A stretch of DNA of 64,000 nucleotides, from positions 26,915,705 to 26,979,704 of the forward strand of contig OZ038320.1 of the NCBI GenBank assembly GCA_964035795.1, given 5' to 3'. The notes under the pieces are model-generated. The model was not told the origin of the DNA and made no database searches. It saw only the letters and a program-made list of their open reading frames with translations. Below are positions 1 through 12,710 of the stretch, one piece after another (position 1 is the stretch's first letter; every line of letters begins with the position of its first letter). The position numbers and the translations under genes are program-made. Source of the DNA: Pterobdella sp. o SKG-2022 (lineage: Eukaryota > Annelida > Clitellata > Hirudinida > Piscicolidae).

Positions 1-310
1 TTCTGGGAACATGGAATGTGAGAACACTCTGGGAGACAGGAAAATAAACACAAGCAGCGAGGGAAATGCAGAGATACAACCTCACACTCATGGGCATGTG
101 CAAAGTACGTTGGACTGGTCATGGAGAGACGAAATTGCACAGGGAAAACGTTGCTCTATTCAAGCAAAAACGAAGAACGCCATGAAGCTGGTGTAGGAAT
201 CCTTTTGTCCAAAAAAGCGGCTTACAGTTTGCTGGAATGGAATCCTGTGTCAGATCGCATCATCACAGCACGCTTCAAGTCACGCTTCGAGTCACGCTTC
301 AAGAAAGTTT
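1..310 (+). pseudogene. Non-LTR retrotransposon endonuclease fragment (decayed)
   Basis: Conceptual translation gives pieces typical of the endonuclease/exonuclease/phosphatase domain of non-LTR elements. The pieces are TWNVRTLWETG near base 10, then RWTGHGETKLHREN near 110-150, then AGVGILLSKKAAYSLLEWNP and RIITARF at 187-272. They lie in three different frames, so at least two frameshifts separate them and the copy is dead. The left end runs off the window. A 12-bp unit (cacgcttcaagt-like) is repeated three times at about 269-304, at the ragged 3' edge. The fragment lies just upstream of the first recognisable lectin exon and is probably in an intron or flank of that gene. The family (CR1/RTE-like) is not resolved. 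Confidence 0.7.
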
Positions 311-354
311 TTATCAAATTATTTGGTATTCACAATGTTTTTTGTCCTAATCAG

Positions 355-3300
355 GACAAGAATGGTGTCAGAAACAAGCGGCCGGTAGCCACCTGGTCCA
401 CATCAACAACATCAGGGAACAGATCTTCCTCGAGGACTACATCATGCATTCTTTCAAGAACAACTCTAGTAAGCACCAAAGACATCTTGTAAACTTTTAA
501 TGTCTTTATGAATCCCTCTACAATGCTTTTATCGATCTATACGCAATTAAGGTCAATTATAAAAAGATTTCCGGTATTTTCTAGTTTTGAGCTTTGTTAT
601 TGTAACAACTTTTATTTGTTATCATACGAATTGTAAATCATTGAAGACTCCTCCTGGGATGAAGGCACGGGGTACTGGACGGGAGCAAGAAGAGGCAAGG
701 GTAGTCATGAAGGTTGGTCTTCTGCATTCCAAGTTTTTATCAAAATTCAATGTATGTTTGAAAAATTGTATTTTATAGTTTTTCAAATTAATTTTTTGAA
801 AGCTATAGGAAGATATTTCTAATGCTTTTGTATTTTTAGATTTCAGTTATTAAAATTTATAATGAAATTTTTAAAAAAATTATTATTGATGGTTTTTGAG
901 TTTTATAATTAACTTTGTCACAAACTAACTATTTATGAAATTATTTCCCACAAAACTTTATTCCAATTCCAAGAATTGAGCTCAAATGTCAAATATTATG
1001 CCCACAAAAGTTTTACACCAAAATTGTGTTGGAAATATTTTAGAAAAGCCATAAGAATAATTTAAAGGTCCCAATAACCAATTTAAATTCATTTAGATAC
1101 TTTTTTCAACTAGCTCCAAGCTCCCTTGAAATTTTTTTGCTTTTAAACTTGCAAAAGTTTTAATTTTTAAACAGATAACGTTTTGATAACAGATTCAAAT
1201 GTAGAAAAATATTTTCTAGAAAAAACAAACGCAGAAAAAAATAAAACTGGAGTTTTGTTGTTCGATAAAAAAACATTGGGAATTAATGGCATTTGGAGCT
1301 TATAATGACAATCACACGAATAATTTATGATTAAAATATGGCTTCATTCGTCTCTGAACATTAATGAAAGGCATTAAGAAATACATGACAACAGCGACAT
1401 CTCTTGGCAAGTCTTCATTCTTTTATATTTGACAAATTAAATTGAAAAAGGCTTTTATGAATTTAAACTTTTGACTTTCAATTAAATTTTAAGGATATTT
1501 CCGACTAAGAACTTGAAACGCAAAGTAAAAAAAACATGTACTTCAAGCTTAAAAGAGTTTTATGAGCATTTCTTGACTCAGCATAGAACGCACAATAAAA
1601 TCATTTAAAGCACTTGATCTATTTTAGCTGGAATTATAAAAGGTTGAAACATAGCTTAATTTGACAGGAGCATGCATGGTGGAGCAGTGGAAGTGGATGG
1701 ATGCTCGCAACAAGGTGCAGGGCTCTCTGGCCGGATTCACAGCGTTTGTGCCTGGAAAGCCCGACAAGTAAGGCTTGCTTAGTTTCCTATCACTTAGTTT
1801 TATGTGCATATTTTATTAATATATACATTTATATATGAAAATTCAATTCTTAAATTTCAGTTTTTCATAATGGAATTTTTTAGGGTTGAAATATATTTTC
1901 AAATTGAATCAACCAAAATAGTTTTCAACATAAAAACTCGGCGTCAAAAGCTATTATGAGGTTTATAGTTAGGAAGGAGTTTATTGAAACGGAGGTGAGT
2001 ACGAAACAACCAAAAACCTCTAAAGCGCCAACTTTTATCTCTTGCGCTATTCAGTTATTTTGGTGATATTTGTGTCTGTTGAATGTTACATTTTATTTCG
2101 TTTCCTGCATAAGTTAAAATCAAGTTTTAAAACTTTTATTAGCTATCTTTGAAAATTTCTCTTATCTTTTATGAAGTTTCTACTTCGAAAATCATCTTAA
2201 CAGAATTAAAGAGAATATCTGCAGCCTTCGCTCAAAAATTTTCTTAAGCACAATTAATATTTTATGAAGAGCTAGCATTGATCGAAAGACGTCAAAAAAT
2301 AAACCTTTTTTATGCAAAGTGGAAGCAAAAAGAAACTTTAAGCAAAAATCAACTCTATCAAACAATCTTTCAAAATAAGCATTTAACTCATAAAAATTTA
2401 TTGCGACTTAATTGGTAGTTATATCTAAAAAATAATTAAGTAATAAAATTAATGTCAAGTAAATAGCCTCGACGTTTTTTAAGTATCATTGCATTGAAAT
2501 TAGATCAGAAATAAGTATGATTGGGTCTCTATGCATGTCAAACTCAATCGCAAAGTAAACGTGAAAAATGGCTGTTTAATCTGAATTATAATGGTTATTT
2601 CATTGTAAATTTTGTCCAAACGCCTAAGTTCATAAATTGGTTTAGAAAAAACTCAAATACGAAAATTAGTTGAGTCGATTTATAAGATTGAAAAATAAAA
2701 CTTAGAAACAGTTCTCATGTTTCAATATTTGCAAAAGAATTGAACTAATAGAAAAATAATGAAGTTTAATAGCTAGATGATTGATTGAGTGCAAGAATAT
2801 GAAATAAAGAATACCTTCTTAAGTGTTTTCACATAGGGCATCTCTTTCACAAATAATAATTATAGTTCTATACAAAAAAGCATTGTATCATTGGATATGA
2901 CGTTTTATAATGGCTGTGGTTGTATTTTATATTCTGTAGTTTATTACAGCCTTTTTTTACATTTGAAAATATAATCGATATGAATTTATGAGTAGGTAAA
3001 CTATTTTTTATGTTTTTATCGTCGAGATTTTCAGAAATATAAAATACAAACCAGGACAATCAAACGATTTGATAAAAAAATTCATGGAAGTTTCTATAAA
3101 TACTGAAATTATATAAAACCTTTAATGCAATATTAACCAATCTCCATCTTTCTCTTATTCATCTTTCCACGCGCTCAACTTTTTGCATTGAACATAAATA
3201 TGCCACGGTTGTTTTCTGGTTCAGTTATCAACTTTTTACCAAATCCCGATACGCATTCAAACTAAAAGGCATTTTTGTATAGAATATTTTAAAAATTAAT

Positions 3301-6300
3301 TGTTGAGTTAGGTGGAAAATAGTCATAACCTGAGTCACATATGATGTTGAAATGCATCGAAGCAGGGTCATAGGAACACATCGTTTGGCGTTTTTAAATT
3401 TTAGCGAAATGTATCTATAATGAGATTTTGAAAAATTTTAATACAATTTTTGTAGTGAAGACTTTTATATTGTAAATTTCTATAGTTTTCAAGTCTTTTA
3501 ATGTCAAAGTTTGGGGAATATTTGGTTCAATGGAAATTTATTTGAGGCTACTATATTTTCATTCCAGCTTATTTTGCATATAAGAATATATTTTCTAAAA
3601 TTAGCAGATTTTTAAGGTTGGTGTATATTTATAGTAACCACTTCATAACCCAAGTTCTTGAAACCTATGCATTTGCATACGGTGCTCTCCGGCGAGTTAT
3701 AAGCACAAAAGAAGATAAAGCATAATTTGAGTAAATTTAATCTAATTATTCACTAAATTATGAAAAATCTCGTAAAATCTCATTGAAATCCTTTTTAAAT
3801 TCTTTTTCTTATTTCAAAATAATTAATTGATAGGTGAGTTTACTTCTATATCGTTATATATTACAGAAACTACTGGAAAAAAGCTTTTAAAAAACAAAGA
3901 TGACTTATCATTGTTTAAAATATAACTAGAATTTTTTATGAGAAGTTTCAAACACATATGTTGAAACAAGGTTATAGCTTATGGTTTATTTTTAAAAGTT
4001 ATTAAAACAGCAAGAACAAAGATTTTTGATTTCATTATCGTGTTTTTTGAGCACTTTTGTAGTTTCATAATGATAGAATCATGTTCAATATGATTTGTGT
4101 CACAATGCAAATCTAAAATAGTGTTTATGCGAAACTTTCCATGTTTCTCTTTGTTACCGTAAAGTGCTTAAAGTTATCTATGATCCTTTTGAAGAAAATT
4201 CTTTAAAGTTATATTTTACACTTTTTTGATATATCTTTTATTTATAATTTTAATTTAGTAAACTATCAATCAATTTATTTTGAGGGACTCTAGAAAATTA
4301 TTTATAAAGGTTCATATAGCATTTATGATGCAACTTTTGAGAAATCTTTGAAAGAAATTATTATAAGTATTGTTAGCAAGAAATAAAAGTAGAATTTTTG
4401 AGAACAAACAAAGAATCCCTAATCAGACATTTGTACCAGAGAAGACTTGTCAATTCTGCCCACTCTTATAACTCTGTAATTCAATATTCTCTACTTCATC
4501 GTTCGCCATTGTATTTTCATTGTATGAAATCATATAATTTCAAATTTTAGCTTCTCACCTCAATTTATTGTATGTTTTCTAGTAAATCATAAAAAATAGC
4601 GGGTTTTCTAAAAAATGGCGAATCAATCCATTTGTTGCTTGTGTGTTTTTCTGCTTTAAGCGTCGACACACGCAAAATACATCTATAAAAATAATCTTTT
4701 TCCAGCTTCCATAAAAACTATTAAAAAAAAGTTGCAACATAAATTTAAAAGTAAATTTAATGACAGTTTTAAAAACAACTCAATTTTTTAATATTGGTGT
4801 TGTGAAAAAATAAGGTTAACCAAATATATCAGGTCAAATGGTATATAAAGTAAACATTGTTGAAAAAAATTTTCTCAAAAATAAAGTTTGTTACTTTTTT
4901 AAATTCAACTTGATAGAATCATGATCAAAGCCAATCAAATTCAGCAGATTCAAAACATCTTGACGGACAAATTTTGTTTACACAAAAGTGTTTGACAAAT
5001 TACATACAATCTTTTCCTTGTTCTTTTAAATTTTCCATTTATTTAATAAATTATAAAATATATTTCCAGAAAATATGACTTTTTTAACATTAAAAAAGAG
5101 GCTTGATACTTTAATCTTGGTACGTCCAAATATTTGGTCATATTTCTCCGTTTAGAACTATTAGCATCTTCAAAAAATGTTTCCAAAATTACTGAAAAAT
5201 TATAAGGTATAATTTTTGTATTTTATGATTGCAAGGACTTCACGCCCCATTTTCTTTTTGTTCTCCTGCTTGTTTTGCGTGGTGTATGACTGTGTAAGCA
5301 GTGTTCTGTTGTTATTAATTCCACTATTTGAAAATACATTTGTTTCTTCTATTCGAAATACACATCAAAATAATGGTTTTTTTATTAATTTTTGGGGTTT
5401 TTTTAATTAAACTGGGAGATTTTAGTATTTAAAATGTTCTCAAGTAAGTTTTGTTTTACAGGAATGCATGGGTGGGCGTGTTTTAGCGGCGTTCCATTAC
5501 AATTTGGACACCGGTAATTTAAGAGTGCTATAAAGTACACCAGAAAAATTCAAAATAATTTATTTAATACTTTTCTAAACTTTAAATCTCGAGTGAAATG
5601 CCGAATAAAACTCAAATTAAAATATATTTCTCAGTATCATTCGAAAGATTTATGTTACAAATGGAATATGATACCAACAACTAGAATTTTGTATTACACG
5701 GTAACTTTTTCAAGTTTCAATAATTCAAGAAAAACTTTATAGATAATTGATTTTTGAAAATACTTGCTGTAGCGAGGAAAATTATTCGCTCAATTTTCAG
5801 AGTTTTTAAGAGATTTTTTGGACATTTAAGCTCCAAAAATTTCGTTAACAAAAAAGTTAAAGGTTTTTTTGCTTTTCATAAATCAAAGTGATTAGCTAAA
5901 ATAATGAAACAAAAAAAGAACTAAAGAAAATGCAATCTTACTATGTTTTAACATTTAACTTTGAAATTTTAATAGTAGGAATTTTCTTGCAAACATGAGA
6001 TAATTAGAGAAGGCAGGATGAAAAATGATGAAAAAACCATAAAATATATCCTTTCTCGAAATATTCACATTCTGAAATTAAAATTTATTCATAAAAAACC
6101 AGGTACTTATGATTTCAGCTTCTCTCTATATTTATTTAAACTTTTACACCATTTTTAATCTGATAGCCATGCCGCTCTTGTAATTCAATTAGCTAGCAAT
6201 ACCAAAGCTAATTGGAGATGCTTATTTCGTCATTATGTTCATTATTTGTTATAATTGACGTCTGTGACAAACGTTCATATAAAGTTTTTCCAAGCAAAAA

Positions 6301-7181
6301 AAATTTCATATCGTCTACAAGTGTGTTGTAGGTTATAAATAAATATTAAAATTGCAAAAGTTGAAAAAATTTTTTGCTTAAAATTGTTTCTCAAGTTTGA
6401 TTCTAAGTTTATTCAAGACGAAATTGCATTTTTCCAATATAAACAAATGTCGTTTTATATTTTCTAATCTAAAGCATTACCCTATCTATCTAAATACTCA
6501 ACATTCAACTAACCTAAAAATTCTTATCAGCTTCTCAAAACAATTTTTTCTTAAAGTGCAGAGAATTATATTATAAGGAATGGTCTCGATATAAAGCGCT
6601 TAAATTAAAGGCGCCAAATTGTTTAAACCAATAGTTACTACAAGCCTGAAGAATGTTTGTTCATTTCTCACAAGGACTTCTCGGACGAGACCAGGTTTGG
6701 ATTTTTATGGTTAATAATTACTTTTTTAAAGCAAAATTTATTTAATTGCTTTTTTATTACAATAATTGTTTTTTTAGCGTTTATCAATTTGTTATTTATA
6801 TCAAAATCTAGTTATATATTTTTTTCATTCTTTTGTTTAGCTTCTTGGCAATGAGACTGCCTGACGATTTATAAGTAATAAGAAAAAGAAACCTTAAATG
6901 TTTTATATGCTTTTGTTTATACTGGTCTTTTATGCCAGTCGAAGCATTATGTTCTACTAAATCTTTTTATTCTTTTTTACCCATTTAATTATTCTCTATT
7001 TAAATACAAATCACGTTGATGTTATTTACACAGAGAATTTTTCTTATACTTTAACAAATTTTATCAACTTTGAAATAATTTTAATTTAATCAAATGATTA
7101 AGGTTTCTGCGTTGGGATGACGCTCCATGCGATTTGAACAGTGCAGGTGGAATCAAGATTATATGTGAGGTTGAACTTTGA
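355..7181 (+). CDS. C-type lectin-like domain protein, 3' exons (gene start not seen)
   Basis: Five exons with matching splice phases (355-468, 647-712, 1668-1767, 6635-6694, 7103-7181) encode one C-type lectin-like domain of about 140 residues, ending in a stop. Landmarks in order are QEWCQKQAAGSHLVHIN (helix 2 and first Cys), YWTGA (the WIG strand), EQWKWMDA, GFTAFVPGKPD, YYKPEECLFI, RWDDAPCD and IICE before VEL-stop. The two canonical disulfide pairs are present (EWC with IIC, EEC with APC). The long-loop calcium tripeptide is KPD rather than EPN or QPD, and WND is replaced by WDD, so canonical sugar binding is doubtful. Signal peptide and N-terminus are missing; they lie upstream of the window or were not recognised. 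A further GT/AG-bounded exon at 5462-5513 is out of phase with the constitutive model and was left out. The domain call is firm; the full gene extent is not. Confidence 0.75.
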
Positions 7182-8672
7182 AATGCCTCTTTGTCGCTTT
7201 CTAATGTTCCACTTTTGAACTATAAAACCCTTTTTGAATGATTTTTTTTCTCATTTTAAATCCATTTTTCCTATTTTTGAGTTCCTGTTAGCAAATGGTT
7301 TATTTAATTGACTTTTTTGTATTGTCATCGTAATAAGAGTGGTGGTGAACAATTTTGAATTTCTTAATCGTTACGTTTCAAAGAGAGTTTTTAACTTTCA
7401 TCTATTTGAAGTAATGCATTATTAATATACCATTTCATAGGTGGTTCTTAATTTTATTCAATGAAAAATTCATTCACTTTAAATTACGTTCCCATGGAGA
7501 TAATTTACTGTGAAAAATTTTATATTCATTCCCCTAATTGCATTTATTTAATTCAATTCCCAAAATTATTTTTTAAATGTATAGTAAGGCTATTTATTAA
7601 ATGATACAACTGTTGACGGTACTCAAACACCCCGAGGTCAGCTCGCACTTTTAATATTGATATTTTGAATGGTGTTTACAGATTCTATCGATCAAATTTA
7701 CGTAAATAACCTAAAATTAAACATGCTAAGATATTATCTCATACGGTTATTCGTCTTTCATTTGAATTCAGCTTTCATATCGTGTAAATAATACATAGCA
7801 CCTTTTAAATTCTAGTTCCAAAGTTTCCATTCATTTTGAGAATTATTTTTGACTTGTGATTTTTTCAAATAATAAAAATCAATAATAAAATTTTTCAACA
7901 TGAGAATGGCTTTAATTAAGTCACAAGATTTTTTCACAAGAAATAATTATACTGAGATACCTTTAACTCGTATCGAAAGACGTTCTGTCAGAACTTCTCG
8001 TTAATTTCGTATCAATATAAACTTCAAAAAAGTAATTCAAAAAATAAATTAAATTAAAAATGTTTTCTTTTTTTAATTTTATGTTCAAACTTTCTCTCTT
8101 TTTTCTCATCTAATCTTCTTTTCCCTCCTTTAAAAATAGAATAAATTAATATGAGAATAAACTGTATAACATAAGAATTCATTTTCAGTTGTCAAATAAC
8201 ATAGAATCAGCAAGTTAACATAAAAATATAATGAATATTTAAAATTATATTGAAATACACCAAAAAGCGCTATCTGGAATAGTAAAAATTGTGTAAATTT
8301 TCTCAACACAGGTTGAAAGGCACTTGATAATGTAAACTCACTACGAAAAGCTTCGTGCCTTCAAAACACAATTTTAAATAGTCTTTCGGTATTTTCGTAG
8401 TGTTTTCTTATTCTCAAAACAAGCCGATACAGATAGTAGGTTAATAACGACACATTCAAAAGCATTATTGACTCGTTAATGGTAGCAATTCCGCTTCTAT
8501 AAATTTTTGACTTTAAATTCAAAAGGTGAACTAGAAACTTCATCTTTAACGTGGTAATTCCTCAAAATTTCTTCATTTCTATTAAAACATTATAAAGTTC
8601 GATATTTCATCAAAGTTACACACAGGCTCTAAACACATGTGACAAAATACGCATAAACTACAAAATAATGTG
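7182..8672. other. Intergenic AT-rich stretch
   Basis: About 1.5 kb between the lectin-domain stop and the DDX18 stop. Both genes converge here, so it should hold the two 3' UTRs. No exon-like or repeat signal was found. Confidence 0.6.
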
Positions 8673-11600
8673 TTAAAATTCATTTAATTGAAGAGCCTTG
8701 AGCATACCTAGGTGGGAAACTGTAGTGAGGCCGAAAGACTTGGCAACGTCCTCCTTGCGCACCTCTTCGAACGATGAGCGCATGGGATGTGCGGCATAAG
8801 CCCTCATGTGAGTATCATAAGCCTCCTTGGCGTAACTCACACACGCTGCCACGGCCGAGACTCGCTTGCACAACTGTTTAATGTTTATTGGGCTTTTTGA
8901 GTTAATGCTACTGTAATCCTGCTTTTATCGTTTCTAGTTTATTTTAAAAAATTTAATTGAAGGTTTAATAGTGTAAAATTCCAAAATACACTTTTAAAAC
9001 TTTTCGAAAAAATTCTCTGAAAAGTTTACGAAGACGAAAAGTAACTAAGTGACTTGTACCTCTTGAGTGACCACTGGCTCATCTTCCCAGTCTATCTGCA
9101 TCTCTTCTAAGTTTAATCTTTTTTTTTTTAATGTTAACAAAATGTTGATCTCGTTGAAAGCGACGAATAAGACGGCATTTCCCTTACCTCCACGTCCCCT
9201 GGCTGTCCTACCCACCCTGTGAATGTACTCCTGCAGTTGAAGTAGCCACTTTTATTCTCTTCCAATTCAATCCATGATATAAGATCAATTATAGAGCTTT
9301 ATATAATTTTGAAAATTAAAATATTTATAGAAAAAACAAAGATTTCAAATAAAATTTTCATGCATTTATGATAAAATTCTTTAAAAAATACATAGTGAAT
9401 TAGGTTATTATTGAGTATCAAAAAAGCATATATGTGAGAAGACCACCTTGGAATCGACAGGGGGGTCGTACTGCACCACCCAGTCCACCTGCGGAATGTC
9501 CAGGCCTCTAGCAGCCACATCAGTGCACAGTATGGTGGCCTGCTTGCTCTTACGGAACTTGCGCATTTCTATGGCTCTCTCTCGCTGCTTCAGTTTGCCC
9601 TGCAGTGGAGAAGAGAATGAATGTGGCCGCGATATTTTTCTTTGTTGTGATGGTTTACTGATATTATTTATTTTTTAACCAAAATTTGTGGGAAATTATT
9701 TATAAATTTTATTTTAAATTAGTCAAAAAAGTTGAAAAATTGATCATTTTGTTCAAAATGTGGCACTTACATGAATGCCTAATACTGGAAGATTGTTGTA
9801 GTTAAAGAACTTGTGAAAGAAATTGACACTTAAACATGTGGAGAAAAAAACCATCACCTTTAAATTGTTCACCAGAAAATAGTGACTGTGGTATCAAATT
9901 GTTAAATCACAGAATACCTTTTCATCAGAATGCTCGAGCAGGAATGTGTACAAAGCATACAGACGAGCATGGTAAGGACATAGAAGGTAATACTGAAGTG
10001 TTATGGTTTTGAGCCATTTAATGATAAACTTTTCTAAAGTTTAATCATGTTTTTAAGCTAAAGAAAATTTAATTTGAAATCTTTGACACGACTAGAACAA
10101 TCGACAGAAACAAACAAATGCAGGAAAAAAACCCCAATAGTATTCTCACCTGCTTCAATCCCTGTACACTTGCTTCCTCTTCTTCATCGTGCACTCCTTT
10201 ATTGGTTTCAATGCTTCAACATTATCACTACAAACACTATCTTTCAATACACAATATTTCAATGAATTATTTTGAATTGACTGAAAATCTAACATAAAAA
10301 CACTTCTGAAAGTAATGAGGTTACTACAACAACTTCTGAAGTTCTAAAACATAACTGAAACAAATGTCTGGAAATCATTGATGATGGAAAGATACCTATG
10401 TATACAGGATTTCGAAGAGACATGCTGGCAAGAGCTTTAGTGTCAGTTGTTTGAGTTGCTGAAAAAAGTGAAGTTGTTCTTTTTCCTTTCAAATGTTGAT
10501 ACTTTATAATTATTTAATTTCAACTGCTGTCGACATGATGATGACTTTATAATACAATATTAATTATAAATAAAGAACATTATAAGTCAAGATCAACTTG
10601 GTAATAGGTCTAAAATCTTCTTCATTTGTTTTGCAAAACCAACCTGAAACAATTTATATAATGAATTACCATCTCCATTTCATTGATTTTTATTCATTAT
10701 TCATCAATTAATCAATCAACTTAAAAAATATATGAATTCAAAACACCTGTAGAATTCTATCAGCTTCATCAATTACCAAAAATTTTAAATTTTTATAATG
10801 AAAATCTTCTGTGTTCTGAAAAAAGATAAAAAAAGCTAATATATTGTTTTAATAAATGCAACTTAATATAGTATTTGTAAAGTGCATTTCCATATACCTC
10901 AAAGTGCTTGCTACAATTTAATGTAGTGTAAACACACTGTAGAACAGGCGTTAATTATGGGCCCAAAATCAAAACATAAAAATACCACATATATAAGGAT
11001 ATACTATATAACAAACGCAATTTTAGAGAACAGAACCATGAGGTGGTCTAAGAGCTTGCCAGGTGTGGCCACAAGAATATTCAAACCCTTCTTCAGTAAT
11101 TTAGCTTCATCCTTGCGATCCCCACCACCCATGACCAACCCAATTGTTTGGTTATGTCCTTTTATTAACTCCTAAAAAGTTGAACAACATAATATCCAAA
11201 ATTTTGGTTGTTTTTATTATTTGAAATGAGTTATTTTATCAAATTTGTGAGCATTTTTACAACCTAATCAAAATTTCAATGTTTTATGAAAAAAAAATTA
11301 TTATTTATGCATTATATTTATATGAACAAATCAATGAAAAGGATTTTGATATAAATCAAAAGAAATAACTTGAACTACCTTGAGAACATTAAAAGTTTGG
11401 GTAGCAAGATCTCGTGTAGGTGAAATTATGATAGCCCCTGTACCATTCCTTTGTTTGAAATGCAACTTGTTGATTAGATCAACCAGGGGAATTAAAAAGG
11501 CTAATGTCTTCCCACTTCCAGTTTTAGCTGATCCCAATACATCACTGTGATGTTTTTATGTGATGAAATATTCAATAGTTAAATTATTTATGATACTACT

Positions 11601-11939
11601 GATAATGTAAATTAGCAAAAAAAGTTATTTTTTGTAATTAATATGAAATAGAACTTCAAGTTGAGTAGATGAGGAATCGATTTCGCCTGGATGTCAGTCA
11701 TTTCTGTGAAACCCATTTTATTCAAAGAATTCAATAATTTGTCTCCTATATATCCATTTAATACTTTGAAAGATGTGTCAAGCTCGATTTTTGCAGCTAA
11801 TTCTTCAAATTCATCTAGCATGAAATTTTTTAGAATTGATAAAACATGCTATATGCAATTTATTTTAACTAAGAGAGAATCAATTTACACGTAAAACACC
11901 TGCTAATAATTGCTCTTTTCTATTTTCACTTTTTTCCAT
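8673..11939 (-). CDS. DDX18: DEAD-box RNA helicase, DDX18/Has1 (pitchoune) family
   Basis: Nucleolar ATP-dependent RNA helicase of large-subunit ribosome biogenesis. Thirteen phase-consistent exons: 11939-11900, 11814-11655, 11544-11379, 11171-11037, 10815-10747, 10643-10598, 10485-10396, 10196-10150, 9992-9918, 9857-9771, 9599-9447, 9230-9060, 8873-8673, giving 479 residues. Motifs in order: [13 protein letters not shown] (Q-motif region), AKTGSGKT (Walker A, residues 73-80), SPTRDLA, MGGGDR, TPGKLLD, DEAD (183-186), [24 protein letters not shown] and HRVGRTARG. The C-terminal [17 protein letters not shown] and SFGL segments match the DDX18-specific tail. The usual TPGR is TPGK here. The N-terminal extension is very short (about 13 residues before DEFEEL) compared with roughly 170 in vertebrates. 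The chosen ATG at 11939 may be internal, because the frame stays open upstream to a CAG. Family assignment is very secure. Confidence 0.93.
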
Positions 11940-12300
11940 AATTTCAGATATATTTATGAAAAACTGAGAAAAAAAATCATTATAAAATTTTAATAGAGAA
12001 TTTCATGAATTAATCTTTATAAAATAGACTATAAATCATATTGCATTTTGAACGATAATATAATTATTAAAAGGTAACCAGAATTTGAAAAAAAGTATAA
12101 TAAAAGAAAATAGAAACATTTCAAAACCAAATTAAAATCGAAAACATAAAATTTTGAAAATCAAATTCAAATGTTTTAAAATTTGATAATCAAGTTAAAA
12201 AAAAACATTTTTTGTGAACAGAAAATTTAAAGTTGCTACACCAATTGTTTGAAACAACCTTCCAATTCTTTCAAATCAATGAAAACCTTTTTAAGCGCTT
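11940..12300. other. AT-rich gap upstream of DDX18
   Basis: Should contain the DDX18 promoter or additional 5' exons. Nothing specific recognised. Confidence 0.4.
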
Positions 12301-12309
12301 GATGCATCA

Positions 12310-12410
12310 TCGTTCGTTCGTTCGTTCGTTCGTTTATTTGCATGTTTGTTCGTTCGTTTATTTGCATGTTTGTTCGTTCGTTTATTTGCATGTTCGTTCG
12401 TTATTTTTTA
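12310..12410 (+). repeat. GTTC-tetranucleotide block with 28-bp direct repeats
   Basis: Runs of GTTC are followed by about three copies of a unit reading roughly gttcgttcgtttatttgcat. This marks the left edge of a 2.2-kb low-complexity block. Confidence 0.85.
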
Positions 12411-12710
12411 GGGTTAGAATTATGGTCAAGGTTGAGATACGGGTTAGAGTAAGGGTTAAGGTTGGTGATAAGGTTAGGGTTGGGTTAGGGTTAGAGTTAG
12501 GGTTAGGGTTAGAGTTAGGGTTAGGGTTAGGGTTAGGGTTAGGGTTAGGGTTAGAGTTAGGGTTAGGGTTAGGGTTAGGGTTAGGGTTAGGGTTAGAGTA
12601 AAGGTTAGGGTTAGGGTTAGGGTTAGAGTTAGGGTTAGGGTTAGGGTTAGGGTTAGAGTTAGGGTTAGGGTTAGGGTTAGGGTTAGGGTTAGGGTTAGAG
12701 TTAGGGTTTG
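12411..12710 (+). repeat. Interstitial telomere-type (TTAGGG)n array
   Basis: About 300 bp of tandem ttaggg. Regular variant units ttagag, and a few degenerate units at the left end (ggttaaggtt, ggtgataagg), interrupt the array. The G-rich strand is the plus strand, so it points toward higher coordinates. It is bordered on both sides by GTTC/GTTT-rich DNA. TTAGGG is the ancestral animal telomere repeat. An internal array like this is usually a relic of break repair by telomere sequence, a fusion, or a subtelomeric duplication. Guanine quadruplex formation is expected. ORFs read through it (VRVRVRV or TLTLTLT) are artefacts. Confidence 0.95.

Noticed and set aside
1624..1809. 61-codon minus-strand frame
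   Set aside because: Antisense to lectin exon 1668-1767, whose plus-strand phases match both neighbours.
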